Positions 57,401-64,000 of a stretch of 64,000 nucleotides of DNA are shown here, one piece after another. A program made the translations under genes and the position numbers. Position 1 is the first letter of the stretch. Each line of letters starts with the position of its first letter. The notes below the pieces were generated by a model. It ran no database searches and was not told the origin of the DNA. It worked only from the letters and a program-made list of their open reading frames with translations. Source of the DNA: Burkholderia pseudomultivorans (GTDB lineage Bacteria; Pseudomonadota; Gammaproteobacteria; Burkholderiales; Burkholderiaceae). Location: positions 2,728,001-2,792,000 of the forward strand of contig NZ_CP013377.1 of NCBI RefSeq assembly GCF_001718415.1, given 5' to 3'.

Positions 57401-57532
57401 GACGCGGCGGCGTTCGCGCGCGAGTTCGAACGCTATCGGCACGACGCGCACGAGATCCTCGAACGGCGTGCGGCCGGCGACGCGAAGCCGTCGCACGACA
57501 CACTTTCTGACACATCGCCGATCCATCGATGA
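54500..57532 (+). CDS. Hybrid sensor kinase with HPt domain, adhesin cluster kinase 2
   Basis: 1010 residues, the same layout as 34499..37534: TM1 (about 36–56), a periplasmic sensor of about 300 residues, TM2 (about 370–390), HisKA with His535 (TISHEIRTPLN), an HATPase domain, a receiver with Asp819 (LTDLNMPGLDG) and a C-terminal HPt with His939 (EIHSMRGAF). The sensor half differs from kinase 1, while the signalling half is similar, so the two likely feed the same RcsB-like regulators with different signals. Compare BCAM0227 as I recall it. Confidence 0.87.
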   Translation: MPIRHLFASHADANAPFASIDDDARDLSLLNRYQRFTLYGGAAVLSLVILIAAGILLVGSVRDYIAERRDLFLTHKALVQLEMDAKQASMRRAVINAELLWNGHPPHAREASDALRRDGHVLLAPMRSVSEIFVAASPEAIADHETDRYVQLMERQTISVAAAERQTGRAVRGYAYSPDRTVIAITPPPSMPYPDVLARIGVSDTHALIRHLAFDVADWSDPAIARYWRLSRRIAWQAPAIDPLTGKTVFRLVEPAFDGQRHFMTFVSDFDVDVIADRLRHAPDDAVAMLIDENGRVLLHADRTRDAEDGAALMRHALAEDTWRRGLVQFDESYRHGVFTISDRISDTGYAIVYAYSWHTIAYAIGSTMLRELGTTAAILIVLWALVIAFDLRVFAPLFRRSRRVFESERTSRAIIATAPFGIGLVSPDTRQVLLRNRMLELYEREAGDPPLHERLLTRYREYADAAPVQFDVELPVTLEDGRRRDLLVNFVRVRFKGMNALLYSFSDITTRADAERALDSANRAKSTFLATISHEIRTPLNAMLGNLELLDKAPDPSRQKPRLHAVTSAARMLLDMLNNVLDMTKIEADRMTLESTGFRIDELMRDVADLFDPVAGAKGIALRIDVDPALARTYLGDPMRVRQIVVNLVSNAIKFTNRGAVALSVSAPPADATPVTIRVSDSGIGMTADQLAHVFEPFAQADESIARRFGGTGIGLALSYKLAESMGGRIEANSVPGVGSTFIVTLPLPLDRQPGAAHARAGADAPDVRVLFVDDNAVNRSLISDQLDVLGYQADIASNVAEALDLVDRQDYAVILTDLNMPGLDGYAFARVLRERGRAQPILAVTAHAEPDELQLAWEAGIDEIVTKPTSLKSLEQAITKYAGTWRRPTHPPVPQRTAGPLPKDLHTVLVDATRRSNAAIARALQDGDLKIARSEIHSMRGAFAMIGEREISTLCASLEALALAGDAAAFAREFERYRHDAHEILERRAAGDAKPSHDTLSDTSPIHR

Positions 57533-57811
57533 AGCGGCCGATCGCGCCCTTGCGTTGCGTTCATTGGGCCACGGGCACACAAGACACTGGCCTGATGGCC
57601 AACGTGAGAAAAGCGCAACTTTCCGTCAAACGAGACGCGTCGAACGAAGCTAAAGTAGTCGCACGTTAACGCAAGGAAACCGAACCATCGAGCGCGTGAT
57701 GCAGGTGATGGTTCCGGCGCTGGAAATCCTTCGCGTCAACGAAGCGCGGCCCGCAGGTGTAAGGGCACCCGCGAGCCGCTGACCGCAACCAACTCAACCA
57801 AGGAGTTGACC

Positions 57812-58153
57812 ATGGCTGACGCGAATCATAGCGCAACCGTACTTTTCCTCGATCGTTTCGTCCCGACGCAGGAATCTTCCCGGCAGGGCCGCACTTTCCC
57901 CGAGCTTCGCGTGGCGGGCGATACACCGCCCGTTCTGTACCTGTGGGCGAAGCTGTCGGGCCGGTGGATCGACGCGGCGGGTTTCGATCCCGGGCAGCGC
58001 CTGCGGATCGAGGTGACGCACAAGCGGCTCGTCATCACGCCGATCGACGAAGACAGCCGCGACGTTTTCGAAACGCGCGGACTCGCCGACGGCGATGCCG
58101 CACCGAAGCGACCCTTGCCGCAGGATCCGGCGATGACGGGGGACGTGCAATGA
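57812..58153 (+). CDS. SymE-family toxin-like protein
   Basis: 113 residues. The middle has the SymE pattern (PVLYLWAKLSGRWIDAAGFDPGQRLRIEVTHKRLVITPID), an AbrB-like swapped-hairpin fold. In E. coli SymE is an SOS-induced toxin held down by the antisense RNA SymR; here no SymR was identified. AAGGAG is 8 nt before ATG 57812. Its stop overlaps the start of the remnant gene at 58150 (ATGA). Confidence 0.82.
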   Translation: MADANHSATVLFLDRFVPTQESSRQGRTFPELRVAGDTPPVLYLWAKLSGRWIDAAGFDPGQRLRIEVTHKRLVITPIDEDSRDVFETRGLADGDAAPKRPLPQDPAMTGDVQ

Positions 58154-58308
58154 AGCGCCGCGACTCGCATCGACGCGCCGGCGAAGTGCCGGCCGCTTCC
58201 GACGTCGACTAACTGATCCTGACGCTGATGTCGTTCGGCCAGCATGTGGAGATCGTGGTGACGCCTGCAGGGCGCTCGGCTCCGGCAGGCATCACGGTAT
58301 CGGTCTGA
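58150..58308 (+). pseudogene. Remnant of a coupled antitoxin-like gene after symE
   Basis: The frame begins at ATG 58150, overlapping the SymE stop, reads MKRRDSHRRAGEVPAASDVD, hits TAA (58210–58212), then continues in the same frame with LILTLMSFGQHVEIVVTPAGR... to TGA at 58306–58308. This is the C-terminal Xre/HTH_37-like segment also seen at 22863..23006, with the helix-turn-helix lost. So a coupled antitoxin gene has decayed. Confidence 0.55.
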
Positions 58309-58333
58309 CGGTCAGGGAAACAAGCTGAAGGAT

Positions 58334-58459
58334 GGGTGTGGCGGCCGGAACCGCCTCGGCGCTCGCATAAGGCAGCGTTAGGAGTAGTGCTATCGAATGC
58401 ATAGCATGACTGCGACCGGGCCCGGCGGCCGCCGCCGAAGCGGCTCCGGCGCCACACCC
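58334..58459 (-). ncRNA. Structured RNA element, copy C
   Basis: Outer stem GGGTGTGGCG with CGCCACACCC (10 bp, with further pairs beyond a bulge). Hairpin P2 at 58412–58432: 7-bp stem, 7-nt loop, one G-U pair. Conserved block AACGCTGCC-NN-ATGCGAGC (plus strand GCTCGCAT at 58361). The predicted transcription start of P11 is near 58457, so this copy would begin at the 5' end of its transcript. An extra variable hairpin (GTGCTAT/ATAGCAT) lies inside. Confidence 0.6.
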
Positions 58460-58463
58460 GCTC

Positions 58464-58506
58464 AATGTAACGTGAAGAACCGTTACAACCCATCAGACCA
58501 GGCTGA
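58464..58506 (-). promoter_or_regulatory. Box promoter P11 (copy C RNA)
   Basis: Box TCAGCCTGGTCTGA (58506–58493), -35 TGGGTT, 17-nt spacer, -10 TACATT (58469–58464). Inside lies a perfect 7-bp inverted repeat, TGTAACG and CGTTACA at 58466–58487, possibly an extra operator. Confidence 0.65.
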
Positions 58507-58561
58507 TTCTGCAATCGGTCGACGCGATGCATTCGAGACCCGGTTCCTGGCCCCGGCACAC

Positions 58562-58894
58562 TCACGCAAACGAAATGACGAGCTTCTTCCCGCACGCCGC
58601 GGCATACTTGCGCAACGTCGCAAACGACGGCGAGTGCTTTTCGCTCGACAACGAGGCCTCGAGCCTGGAGACGGCGGATGTCGTGGTTCCCATTCGCTCG
58701 GCGACCTGAGCCTGCGTCAATCCTGCCTCTTTACGCGCGTCCAGCAACGCGCGAAGCGCGGTGAATTCCTCTTCCAGCGCGTCGTATTCCGCCTTGAGGG
58801 TGGGGTCGGCGAGCAGACCGGCGGTGTCTTCGGCAGTGTGTCGGACCGGTGCATACCGGTCCTCCCTGGCGCGTGCGGAGCGGGCCTTAGCCAT
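58562..58894 (-). CDS. HigA-type Xre antitoxin, module 2
   Basis: 110 residues with a helix-turn-helix (residues about 58–84, GLTQAQVAERMGTTTSAVSRLEAS) and C-terminus TLRKYAAACGKKLVISFA, close to the antitoxin of module 1. Its start overlaps the toxin gene by 8 nt. Confidence 0.86.
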   Translation of the reverse strand: MAKARSARAREDRYAPVRHTAEDTAGLLADPTLKAEYDALEEEFTALRALLDARKEAGLTQAQVAERMGTTTSAVSRLEASLSSEKHSPSFATLRKYAAACGKKLVISFA

Positions 58895-59219
58895 GGTTGC
58901 GAACCTCCTTCATCCGCCGGTGGGCAATGCGTAGCTCGTCGCCAGGCGTTTCCTGCGTCTTCTTGACGAAGGAATGCAGGATGACGAGTTCATTTCCCAC
59001 CTGCGAGCAATAAAACACGCGCCCGACACCTTCACGGCCTCTCGGGCGCAATTCGAACAATCCGTCTCCCATCGCCCGCGAATGCGGCATCCGTAGATCC
59101 GCGCCGTATTCCTCCATCATTTCGATCAGACGAAGGTAGCCCGCGAGAATGCCCGTGGGCAAAGCAAATACGTCGCGCTTCACACGTTCGCTGTAATACA
59201 GGATCGTCCAGTTCTTCAT
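58887..59219 (-). CDS. HigB/Gp49-like toxin, module 2
   Basis: 110 residues, MKNWTILYYSERVKRDVFALP, then the core RAMGDGLFELRPRGREGVGRVFYC and VILHSFVKKTQETPGDELRIAHRRMKEV. ATG 59219 is the natural start and shows what is missing in module 1. The longer frame to 59420 is non-coding-like. It should be a ribosome-dependent mRNA interferase. Confidence 0.86.
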   Translation of the reverse strand: MKNWTILYYSERVKRDVFALPTGILAGYLRLIEMMEEYGADLRMPHSRAMGDGLFELRPRGREGVGRVFYCSQVGNELVILHSFVKKTQETPGDELRIAHRRMKEVRNHG

Positions 59220-59226
59220 CGCGATA

Positions 59227-59242
59227 TTATCAAATTTGCTAA
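59227..59242. promoter_or_regulatory. Palindrome upstream of toxin 2, candidate operator
   Basis: TTATCAAATTTGCTAA is a 16-bp palindrome with one mismatch, 7 nt before the toxin start. It matches the repeat at 8878–8891 in its CA.ATTTG core. HigA binding and autoregulation are likely. Confidence 0.5.
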
Positions 59243-59465
59243 CATCACTCAAATCATCCACCACCTCTGGCCGACAAGCTCCAGGCATATGACCGCCTGG
59301 CATGCATGACGGCGCGCCGATCGGATACTTCGCGTCCAATCGAATGAACCGGACATCCGGCGTCCGTTGCTCAAATCGTCCTGCACGCGCTCTTCCGACT
59401 GTAGAGCGACGTATGCGCAATTCGCCAGCTAGCTAAACGATCTACCTCCCCCCATCGCACATTCC
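59243..59465. other. Intergenic stretch upstream of toxin 2
   Basis: No gene or box is seen. The open frame that runs from the toxin start back to 59420 shows no coding character and no start with a ribosome-binding site. Confidence 0.5.
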
Positions 59466-59501
59466 AAAAAAAGGCCGCTGCCGTCGAAAACGGCAGCGGC
59501 C
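59466..59501 (-). terminator. Intrinsic terminator after the PpiC gene
   Basis: Perfect 11-bp stem GGCCGCTGCCG/CGGCAGCGGCC with a 7-nt loop and a U-run at 59472–59466 on the minus strand, 29 nt after the gene stop. Confidence 0.9.
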
Positions 59502-59529
59502 TGTCCGGCGAATCGCCTGATACACGCGC

Positions 59530-60372
59530 TTACTGCTGAATCGTCGCCTGTGCGGCCAGCTTGTCCACCAGCGCGCTCATCGCGCGCTGCTGTGCCTCCA
59601 CTTCGAGTTGCTGGCGCAGCACCTTCTTCGCGGCATCGAAGCCCGGCACGACCGTCGGACGCTTCTCGTCGAGCTTCACGATCGCCAACGCATTGCCGAT
59701 CCGGATCGGGCCCGCAACGGCGCCCGGCTGCAGCGACGTGATCGCCTGCGCGATCGGCGTAGGCAGGCCGCCCGTGTTCCCTTCCGCCACCGGCGTGCGC
59801 AGCTCGACCCACTGCGCGACGCCGCCGTTCGGCGTCGTGTTGTACTGCTTCGCCAGCGTGTCGAACGCCGCGCCCTGCTTCAGCGCCGCGACCACCGTGT
59901 TCATCTCGGCCGGATCGGCCACGGCGATCACCTCGGCGCGATATTCGAACTGCGCGGCATTGGCCACGATATGGTCGTAGCGCGCCTTCACCTCCGCATC
60001 GGTCACCGCTTGCGGGTGCACGTTGTCGCGCACGTAGAGATCCGTCGCGGCCACGGTGCGGGCGCGCATCACGACGCGATTCACTTCGGCGCGGCTGCCG
60101 TAGTTGGCCTTTTCCGCCGCCTGCTCGAGCAACTGCCGGGCGATCAGCTCGCGTTTGGCCTGTTCGCGCAGCGCCGGCGTGACGGCCTGCCCCGACGCTT
60201 CGATCATGCCGTCGACGTCGCTGCGCGCGATCGGCGTGTCGTTGACGACCGCTTCGACGCCCGGCGGCAGCGGTGTTTCGGTTTTCGTGCCTGCGGCGCG
60301 CGCGATCGGGGCCCCGCAGGCGCACGCGAGTGCGATCAGCGTGGAAACAATGGAAATTTGATGCTTGTTCAT
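59530..60372 (-). CDS. Parvulin-type peptidyl-prolyl isomerase, secreted
   Basis: 280 residues: a signal peptide (cut near ARA-AG), an N-terminal helical SurA-like segment (VNDTPIARSDVDGMIEASGQAVTPALREQAKRELIARQLLEQAAEKANYG) and a C-terminal parvulin domain (YRAEVIAVADPAEMNTVVAALKQGAAFDTLAKQYNTTPNGG... GPIRIGNALAIVKLDEKRP). Similar to EpsD/PpiC. It should help fold exported proteins and could serve the giant adhesins. AAGGA is 8 nt before ATG 60372. Its leader holds a box promoter, a terminator and copy B of the RNA element. Confidence 0.85.
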   Translation of the reverse strand: MNKHQISIVSTLIALACACGAPIARAAGTKTETPLPPGVEAVVNDTPIARSDVDGMIEASGQAVTPALREQAKRELIARQLLEQAAEKANYGSRAEVNRVVMRARTVAATDLYVRDNVHPQAVTDAEVKARYDHIVANAAQFEYRAEVIAVADPAEMNTVVAALKQGAAFDTLAKQYNTTPNGGVAQWVELRTPVAEGNTGGLPTPIAQAITSLQPGAVAGPIRIGNALAIVKLDEKRPTVVPGFDAAKKVLRQQLEVEAQQRAMSALVDKLAAQATIQQ

Positions 60373-60585
60373 GACGATTCCTTCATCGAGGGAGGGAGAT
60401 GCCGCACGCGATGGCGGCCAGGAGGGGATGCGGCAGCTTCGCCGCGGGCAACCGAGCGTCGGCGCCGAACGGGCTGCGCGCGAGCAATCGCGCATCAGCC
60501 GAACCTGATTCGATCGAACCGGTCGCGCCTGCGGCGGCGTCGCCGCCCGTAACGCCACGACGGTCGACGGATGGCAGGACAGAGA

Positions 60586-60680
60586 TGAATGCCCTGCGCT
60601 CGCATGTGGCAGCGTTCTCCCAACCTGCGACCGAGAGGGTGCAGACGCGACCGAGCCCACCGGTCGCCGCAAGGCATTCA
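60586..60680 (-). ncRNA. Structured RNA element, copy B
   Basis: Outer stem TGAATGCC with GGCATTCA (8 bp). P2 at 60647–60667: perfect 7-bp stem, 7-nt loop. Conserved block AACGCTGCC-NN-ATGCGAGC (plus strand GCTCGCAT at 60598). It lies in the leader of the PpiC gene, 213 nt before its start. Confidence 0.6.
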
Positions 60681-60708
60681 CCTGTGTCCGTCCGGCCGCG
60701 CGGGGAAG

Positions 60709-60739
60709 AAAAATGCGCTGCCCGGCAAGCGGGCAGCGC
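60709..60739 (-). terminator. Intrinsic terminator upstream of copy B
   Basis: 10-bp stem GCGCTGCCCG/CGGGCAGCGC with a 5-nt loop and a U-run at 60713–60709 on the minus strand. It ends the transcript from promoter P12 after about 90 nt, or the glycosyltransferase transcript. Confidence 0.85.
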
Positions 60740-60805
60740 GTCCAACGAAGCGAAGCTCCGGGTACGAGGTATCGGGCTCACACCATGCGGACGCCCGACT
60801 CCTGC

Positions 60806-60848
60806 ATTGTCGACGCGCATACGCGCCCGGACAATCAGCCTGGTCCGA
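60806..60848 (-). promoter_or_regulatory. Box promoter P12
   Basis: Box TCGGACCAGGCTGA (60848–60835), -35 TTGTCC, 17-nt spacer, -10 GACAAT (60811–60806). Predicted start near 60799. It lies directly after the glycosyltransferase stop. Confidence 0.65.
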
Positions 60849-60860
60849 TTCTGCACGCCA

Positions 60861-61664
60861 TCACCGTTGAATCGTCGACGTGTCGCGCGCATTCATCGTC
60901 ACGGCCAGCGGCGGAAACGCGGCTGCGCTGCGCATCGCGGCATAGAACTTGTTCATCGCGACATCGATCCCGTAGTTCGGCAGCGTACGGCCGAGCCCGT
61001 GAGAAAACAGCGCTTCGGGTTGCAACGGAAAGCAACGATCGAGCAGGAAGCGCGCGCCGGCCGGCGAGATCGTGTAAGCGCAGATCCCGTAGAACTCGAG
61101 CAGGTTCATCACGAGCACGGGGCCGCGATCGGTGCGGAAATCGTCGACCGCCTGCGCCAGCGCGGCTTCGTCGAAACGCATCGTCACCGGCGTGCGGTCG
61201 TTGAAGATCGTGCCGCGCAGGATCGAGTCGAAGTTGTAGCCCCACGCGACGAAATCGTAGTGCTCGGCGTGGGCGCGCAGGAACTGCGTGGCGGTCACGT
61301 CGAAATCCGGGCGAAAGATCGCGTCGTCCTCCGCGATCGTGACCAGTTCGTCGCCGGCAGCAATCTCGGTCCACAGCCGATGCGTCGTCATCGCGATACC
61401 GAGTGCGCCGCGCGTGTACGGCAGGCCGGGCGCGAACAGGCCGCTGTCGGCGATATCCGCGTCCGTCAACGCGCTTCCGTCGACTGCGTCGACGAATGCG
61501 AAATCGAGATCGGGATTCTGCGCGGCGAAGGCACCGCGGCGGCCGCGCGCATCGTTCAGCGAGATCACGCGAAGCGTGCGGCTGACGGCCGGCGCGGGAC
61601 GGGCAGGCAGCGTTGCGGACAACGGCGCCGGCATCGCGCACGAGGGTCGATCGAGGGCAGGCAT
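60861..61664 (-). CDS. Family-25 glycosyltransferase
   Basis: 267 residues of the LPS-type GT25 family: TLRVISLNDARGRR, FAFVDAVDGSALTDADI, YTRGALGIAMTTHRLW, and the nucleotide-sugar motif ITIAEDDAIFRPDF (as TIAEDD). It should transfer a sugar to LPS, glycan or protein. It lies 2 nt after the membrane gene upstream. Start at ATG 61664 follows that stop; its own ribosome-binding site is weak, which suggests translational coupling. Confidence 0.82.
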   Translation of the reverse strand: MPALDRPSCAMPAPLSATLPARPAPAVSRTLRVISLNDARGRRGAFAAQNPDLDFAFVDAVDGSALTDADIADSGLFAPGLPYTRGALGIAMTTHRLWTEIAAGDELVTIAEDDAIFRPDFDVTATQFLRAHAEHYDFVAWGYNFDSILRGTIFNDRTPVTMRFDEAALAQAVDDFRTDRGPVLVMNLLEFYGICAYTISPAGARFLLDRCFPLQPEALFSHGLGRTLPNYGIDVAMNKFYAAMRSAAAFPPLAVTMNARDTSTIQR

Positions 61665-61666
61665 CG

Positions 61667-61984
61667 TCACCACCCCGTCACGACCGAAATGCCGAACAGG
61701 ATGCCGAGCACGATGCCGATCGTGCGCCCCTGCAGAATCGGCTTCAATGCCTTCGGTTCGAAAAACGGATCGACCACGTCCTTCCGGTTGCGCCATGCGG
61801 CGAGCACCGGCGGGACGAGCAGCACGCATGCCATCAGCAGCGCGGTCGTCAGCGTGACGATCGCGCCGCTCGACGACCAGCGCGAGCCGAATTCGACCGT
61901 CACGTGCACCAACCCCACGGTCGCCGCGCTCGCGATCATGCCTAGCACGGCGCCTTTCACCACATAGTCTGCATCGCTGCTCAT
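61667..61984 (-). CDS. Small membrane protein of unknown function
   Basis: 105 residues with three hydrophobic segments (VVKGAVLGMIASAATVGLVHV, IVTLTTALLMACVLLVPPVL, GRTIGIVLGILFGISVV). No family recognised. AGAGG is 8 nt before ATG 61984. First gene of the operon with the glycosyltransferase and driven by promoter P13. Confidence 0.7.
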   Translation of the reverse strand: MSSDADYVVKGAVLGMIASAATVGLVHVTVEFGSRWSSSGAIVTLTTALLMACVLLVPPVLAAWRNRKDVVDPFFEPKALKPILQGRTIGIVLGILFGISVVTGW

Positions 61985-62038
61985 GGTCGGCCTCTTTCGA
62001 TGAATGAAGGCCGAACGAGGTCGGCCGGAATGCCTCGT

Positions 62039-62081
62039 ATTAAAGAGATCGACGGCCCGAATCGCTATCGGACGGGTCTGA
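62039..62081 (-). promoter_or_regulatory. Box promoter P13 (glycosyltransferase operon)
   Basis: Box TCAGACCCGTCCGA (62081–62068), -35 TAGCGA, 17-nt spacer, -10 TTTAAT (62044–62039). A distal box TAGGCCCAGTCCTA lies at 62119–62106. Confidence 0.65.
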
Positions 62082-62253
62082 CAAGCGCAACAAATCCGGC
62101 ACAAATAGGACTGGGCCTACAGGAATGAACGCCGGGACGGCCGGCTGCCCCGCACGCGGGCGGCGCGTCATGCGCATTCGGGGTGGTGACGCGAGGTGCG
62201 CCGGTACGGCGAACGCATTGCCGCTCATGACGCATCGGGCACGCGAATGCGAT

Positions 62254-62296
62254 TCGGACTGGTCCGATTCAGTTATCGAAGCCGGGGCCATACAGT
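62254..62296 (+). promoter_or_regulatory. Box promoter P14 (TPR protein)
   Basis: Box TCGGACTGGTCCGA (62254–62267; perfect 6-bp arms), -35 TTCAGT, 17-nt spacer, -10 TACAGT (62291–62296). Leader about 168 nt to ATG 62471. Confidence 0.65.
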
Positions 62297-62470
62297 GGAG
62301 TCCGACACGACGCCGAGCCCGCTCGCGCGGCTGACGACTCCGCAGCGATGGTTCGCGGCGCCGACGATCGAGCACATCGCCACCGCGCTTGCGCCCGACC
62401 GCCCTTTCGACCACCGATCACACGCCGGCTGCCGATTCACCGTGCAGCCGCCATTCCGGAGCGACCCGAC

Positions 62471-64000
62471 ATGCAGACCACGCACCACGACACGATGCTT
62501 CGCGACGACACACCGCCAATGCTCGAACGCCTCCACGACGCGGCGATCGAACCAGCCGACCACACGCCGGCTCCCGATGCCGACGACGATGCCATCGCGG
62601 CCGCCACGCAAACGCTGGTCGAGCGGGGCGACGCGGCCCGTGCCGCAGAACTCGCGGCGATGCACTGGGCGCTGCGCCCCGCTTCGGCAGCCGCGGCATT
62701 CAATTGCGGCTACGCGATGCAGATGGCCGGCCGTCACGCAGACGCCATCGCACCGTACCGCCGTGCACTCGAGCTCGCCCCCAGCTGGCCGTCCCTGAAG
62801 AACAACCTCGCACTGGCGATCCGCCTGACCGGCGGCGACGCCGAGACCGAGCACGCACTGCTCGAAGGCGCGCTCGACGACGACCCGAACGACGCCCGGG
62901 CCTGGACCAACGCGGTCATCACGCGCGTCGGCCGCTTCGATCTCGACGGCGCGTTGCGCGCGGCAACGCGTGCAGTCGCGCTCGCGCCGCACGATCCGCT
63001 GGCCGTCAACAATGCGGCAACGGCGCTGAAGGAGGCCCAGCGCTGGGACGAAGCCGCGCAGTACGCGCAACGTGCGGCCGAGCTCGCACCGCACGATCCG
63101 AAGTATCGCCACAACCTGTCGCTGATCCAGCTTGCGCGCGGCGACTTCGCCGAGGGCTGGGCAAACTACGAAGCGCGCTGGGACGGTTCGGGCGAACTGC
63201 GTGGCAACCTGCCGGTCTTTCCGGCGCCGCGCTGGCGCGGCGAATCGCTTGCCGGCAAGACGCTGCTCGTCTGGGGCGAACAGGGTATCGGCGACCTGCT
63301 GCAGTTTTGCCGCTACGTGCCGTTGCTGGCCGAACGCGTGCGCCGCGAAGGCGGCCGCATCGTGTGGAACGCGTTTCCGCAGATGGGCGCGCTGCTCGAA
63401 CGCAGTCTCGGCCGACACGTCGACGTCTATGACGCCAGCGCCCGGATCGAGGATCTGCCCGCGTGCGATTTCGAATTGCCGCTGATGAGCATTCCGTGGA
63501 TGCTCGGCCTCGACGGCGACGCGCTCGCGACACCCACGCCGTATCTCCATGCCGATGCGAGCGCGACGGACGCGTGGCGACGCGCACTCGCCGGCGAGCA
63601 GCGGCTGAAAGTCGGCCTCGCATGGACGGGCAGCCTCACCCACCAGCGCAACCCGTTCCGTCGCGTCGGGCTGCAGCGCTACGCCGACGCGTTCGGCGGC
63701 CTGCAGCAGGACGTCGCGTTCTACTCGCTGCAGCCCGGTGCGCAACACGACGTCGAAGCGGCGCGCGCCGCCGGCTTCGAGGTGACCGACCTGACGCGCG
63801 AATGGCGAACGCTGGACGACACCGCCGCGTTCGTCGGCGCGCTCGATCTCGTGATCACCGTCTGCACGTCGGTCGCGCACCTGAGCGGCGCGCTTGGCCG
63901 GCCCACATGGGTGCTGCTCGACGCGAACCCGCACTGGGTCTGGCAGCACGAGCGGCGCGACAGCCTGTTCTACCCGAGCGCGTCGCTGTACCGTCAGCGG
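62471..64000 (+). CDS. TPR-repeat protein with glycosyltransferase-like C-terminus, partial
   Basis: 510 codons are visible and the frame runs off the window. An N-terminal disordered acidic segment is followed by TPR repeats (residues about 50–235, such as AAFNCGYAMQMAGRHADAIAPYRRALELAPSW and LAVNNAATALKEAQRWDEAAQYAQRAAELAPHD). A C-terminal domain (about 250 onward: TLLVWGEQGIGDLLQFCRYVPLL, LKVGLAWTGSLTHQRNPFRRVGL, TVCTSVAHLSGALGRPTWVLL) resembles the glycosyltransferase-9-like part often found after TPRs. It may glycosylate a surface protein, with the adhesins as candidates; that is inference. Confidence 0.85.
   Translation, partial: MQTTHHDTMLRDDTPPMLERLHDAAIEPADHTPAPDADDDAIAAATQTLVERGDAARAAELAAMHWALRPASAAAAFNCGYAMQMAGRHADAIAPYRRALELAPSWPSLKNNLALAIRLTGGDAETEHALLEGALDDDPNDARAWTNAVITRVGRFDLDGALRAATRAVALAPHDPLAVNNAATALKEAQRWDEAAQYAQRAAELAPHDPKYRHNLSLIQLARGDFAEGWANYEARWDGSGELRGNLPVFPAPRWRGESLAGKTLLVWGEQGIGDLLQFCRYVPLLAERVRREGGRIVWNAFPQMGALLERSLGRHVDVYDASARIEDLPACDFELPLMSIPWMLGLDGDALATPTPYLHADASATDAWRRALAGEQRLKVGLAWTGSLTHQRNPFRRVGLQRYADAFGGLQQDVAFYSLQPGAQHDVEAARAAGFEVTDLTREWRTLDDTAAFVGALDLVITVCTSVAHLSGALGRPTWVLLDANPHWVWQHERRDSLFYPSASLYRQR

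Noticed and set aside
57683..57713. AACCATC/GATGGTT inverted repeat before symE as a SymR antisense RNA
   Set aside because: The arms have a wide loop and no promoter or terminator of an antisense RNA could be supported, so no feature was called.
61607..61616. GGCAGCGTT within the glycosyltransferase gene as a fourth RNA element
   Set aside because: Only the short block matches; it lies in coding sequence without the GCTCGCAT part or stems.

Overview
The window is high-GC DNA read here as chromosome 2 of a Burkholderia cepacia complex species. The best anchors are an atsT–periplasmic protein–atsR operon whose key residues fall at the positions I recall for B. cenocepacia (AtsT Asp208, AtsR His245), and a trimeric autotransporter adhesin (TAA) cluster resembling the BCAM0218–BCAM0227 region. 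As I recall the J2315 locus numbers, these two loci lie about 160 genes apart there but about 30 kb apart here, so this is probably another species or a rearranged chromosome. No rRNA, tRNA, CRISPR array or insertion sequence was seen.

Region 0–6.5 kb: three lipoprotein genes (glycine-rich and partial, CsgG/HfaB-like, Sel1-repeat), the atsT–atsR phosphorelay operon, and a YjbQ protein with a thioredoxin. Region 6.5–25 kb: accessory metabolism and transport, including LysE exporters, Lrp with AzlC/AzlD, a second-copy SurE, an SDR/cupin pair, an ArsR-controlled PLP decarboxylase, a LysR/aldo-keto reductase pair, a methyltransferase and an Lgt-like/thioredoxin fusion. It also holds two toxin-antitoxin-like modules: a HigB/HigA type whose toxin start is damaged, and an Xre gene plus unrecognised partner behind four 20-bp operators. 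Region 25–33 kb: an MFS transporter, a K+ channel-like protein, an HbpS protein, a frameshifted marC, two transthyretin-like proteins, an outer-membrane protein and a FixJ-type two-component system.

Region 33–62 kb is the adhesin cluster: a degenerate OmpR-type regulator, a hybrid kinase ending in HPt, a 1127-residue TAA, two convergent RcsB-like response regulators, an OmpA lipoprotein, a 3384-residue TAA and a second hybrid kinase with HPt. It is followed by a SymE-type protein, a second HigB/HigA pair, a PpiC protein, a family-25 glycosyltransferase and a TPR protein that runs off the end.

The main new observation is a recurring promoter design between 25 and 62 kb. Fourteen intergenic sites carry a 14-bp palindromic box (core T[C/A][A/G]G[A/C]C-NN-G-N-C[C/T][G/T]A) directly followed by 6 nt, 17 nt and a -10 hexamer, so box and -10 span 43 bp each time. 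The box resembles the RcsB/RcsAB site, and two RcsB-like regulators sit in the middle of the region. The sites precede both TAAs, a hybrid kinase, the FixJ-type kinase, the K+ channel, HbpS, the glycosyltransferase operon and the TPR gene. Four of them drive leaders of about 80–90 nt that end in intrinsic terminators. Three copies of a separate structured RNA element, with a covarying outer stem, sit at 25.2, 58.4 and 60.6 kb.
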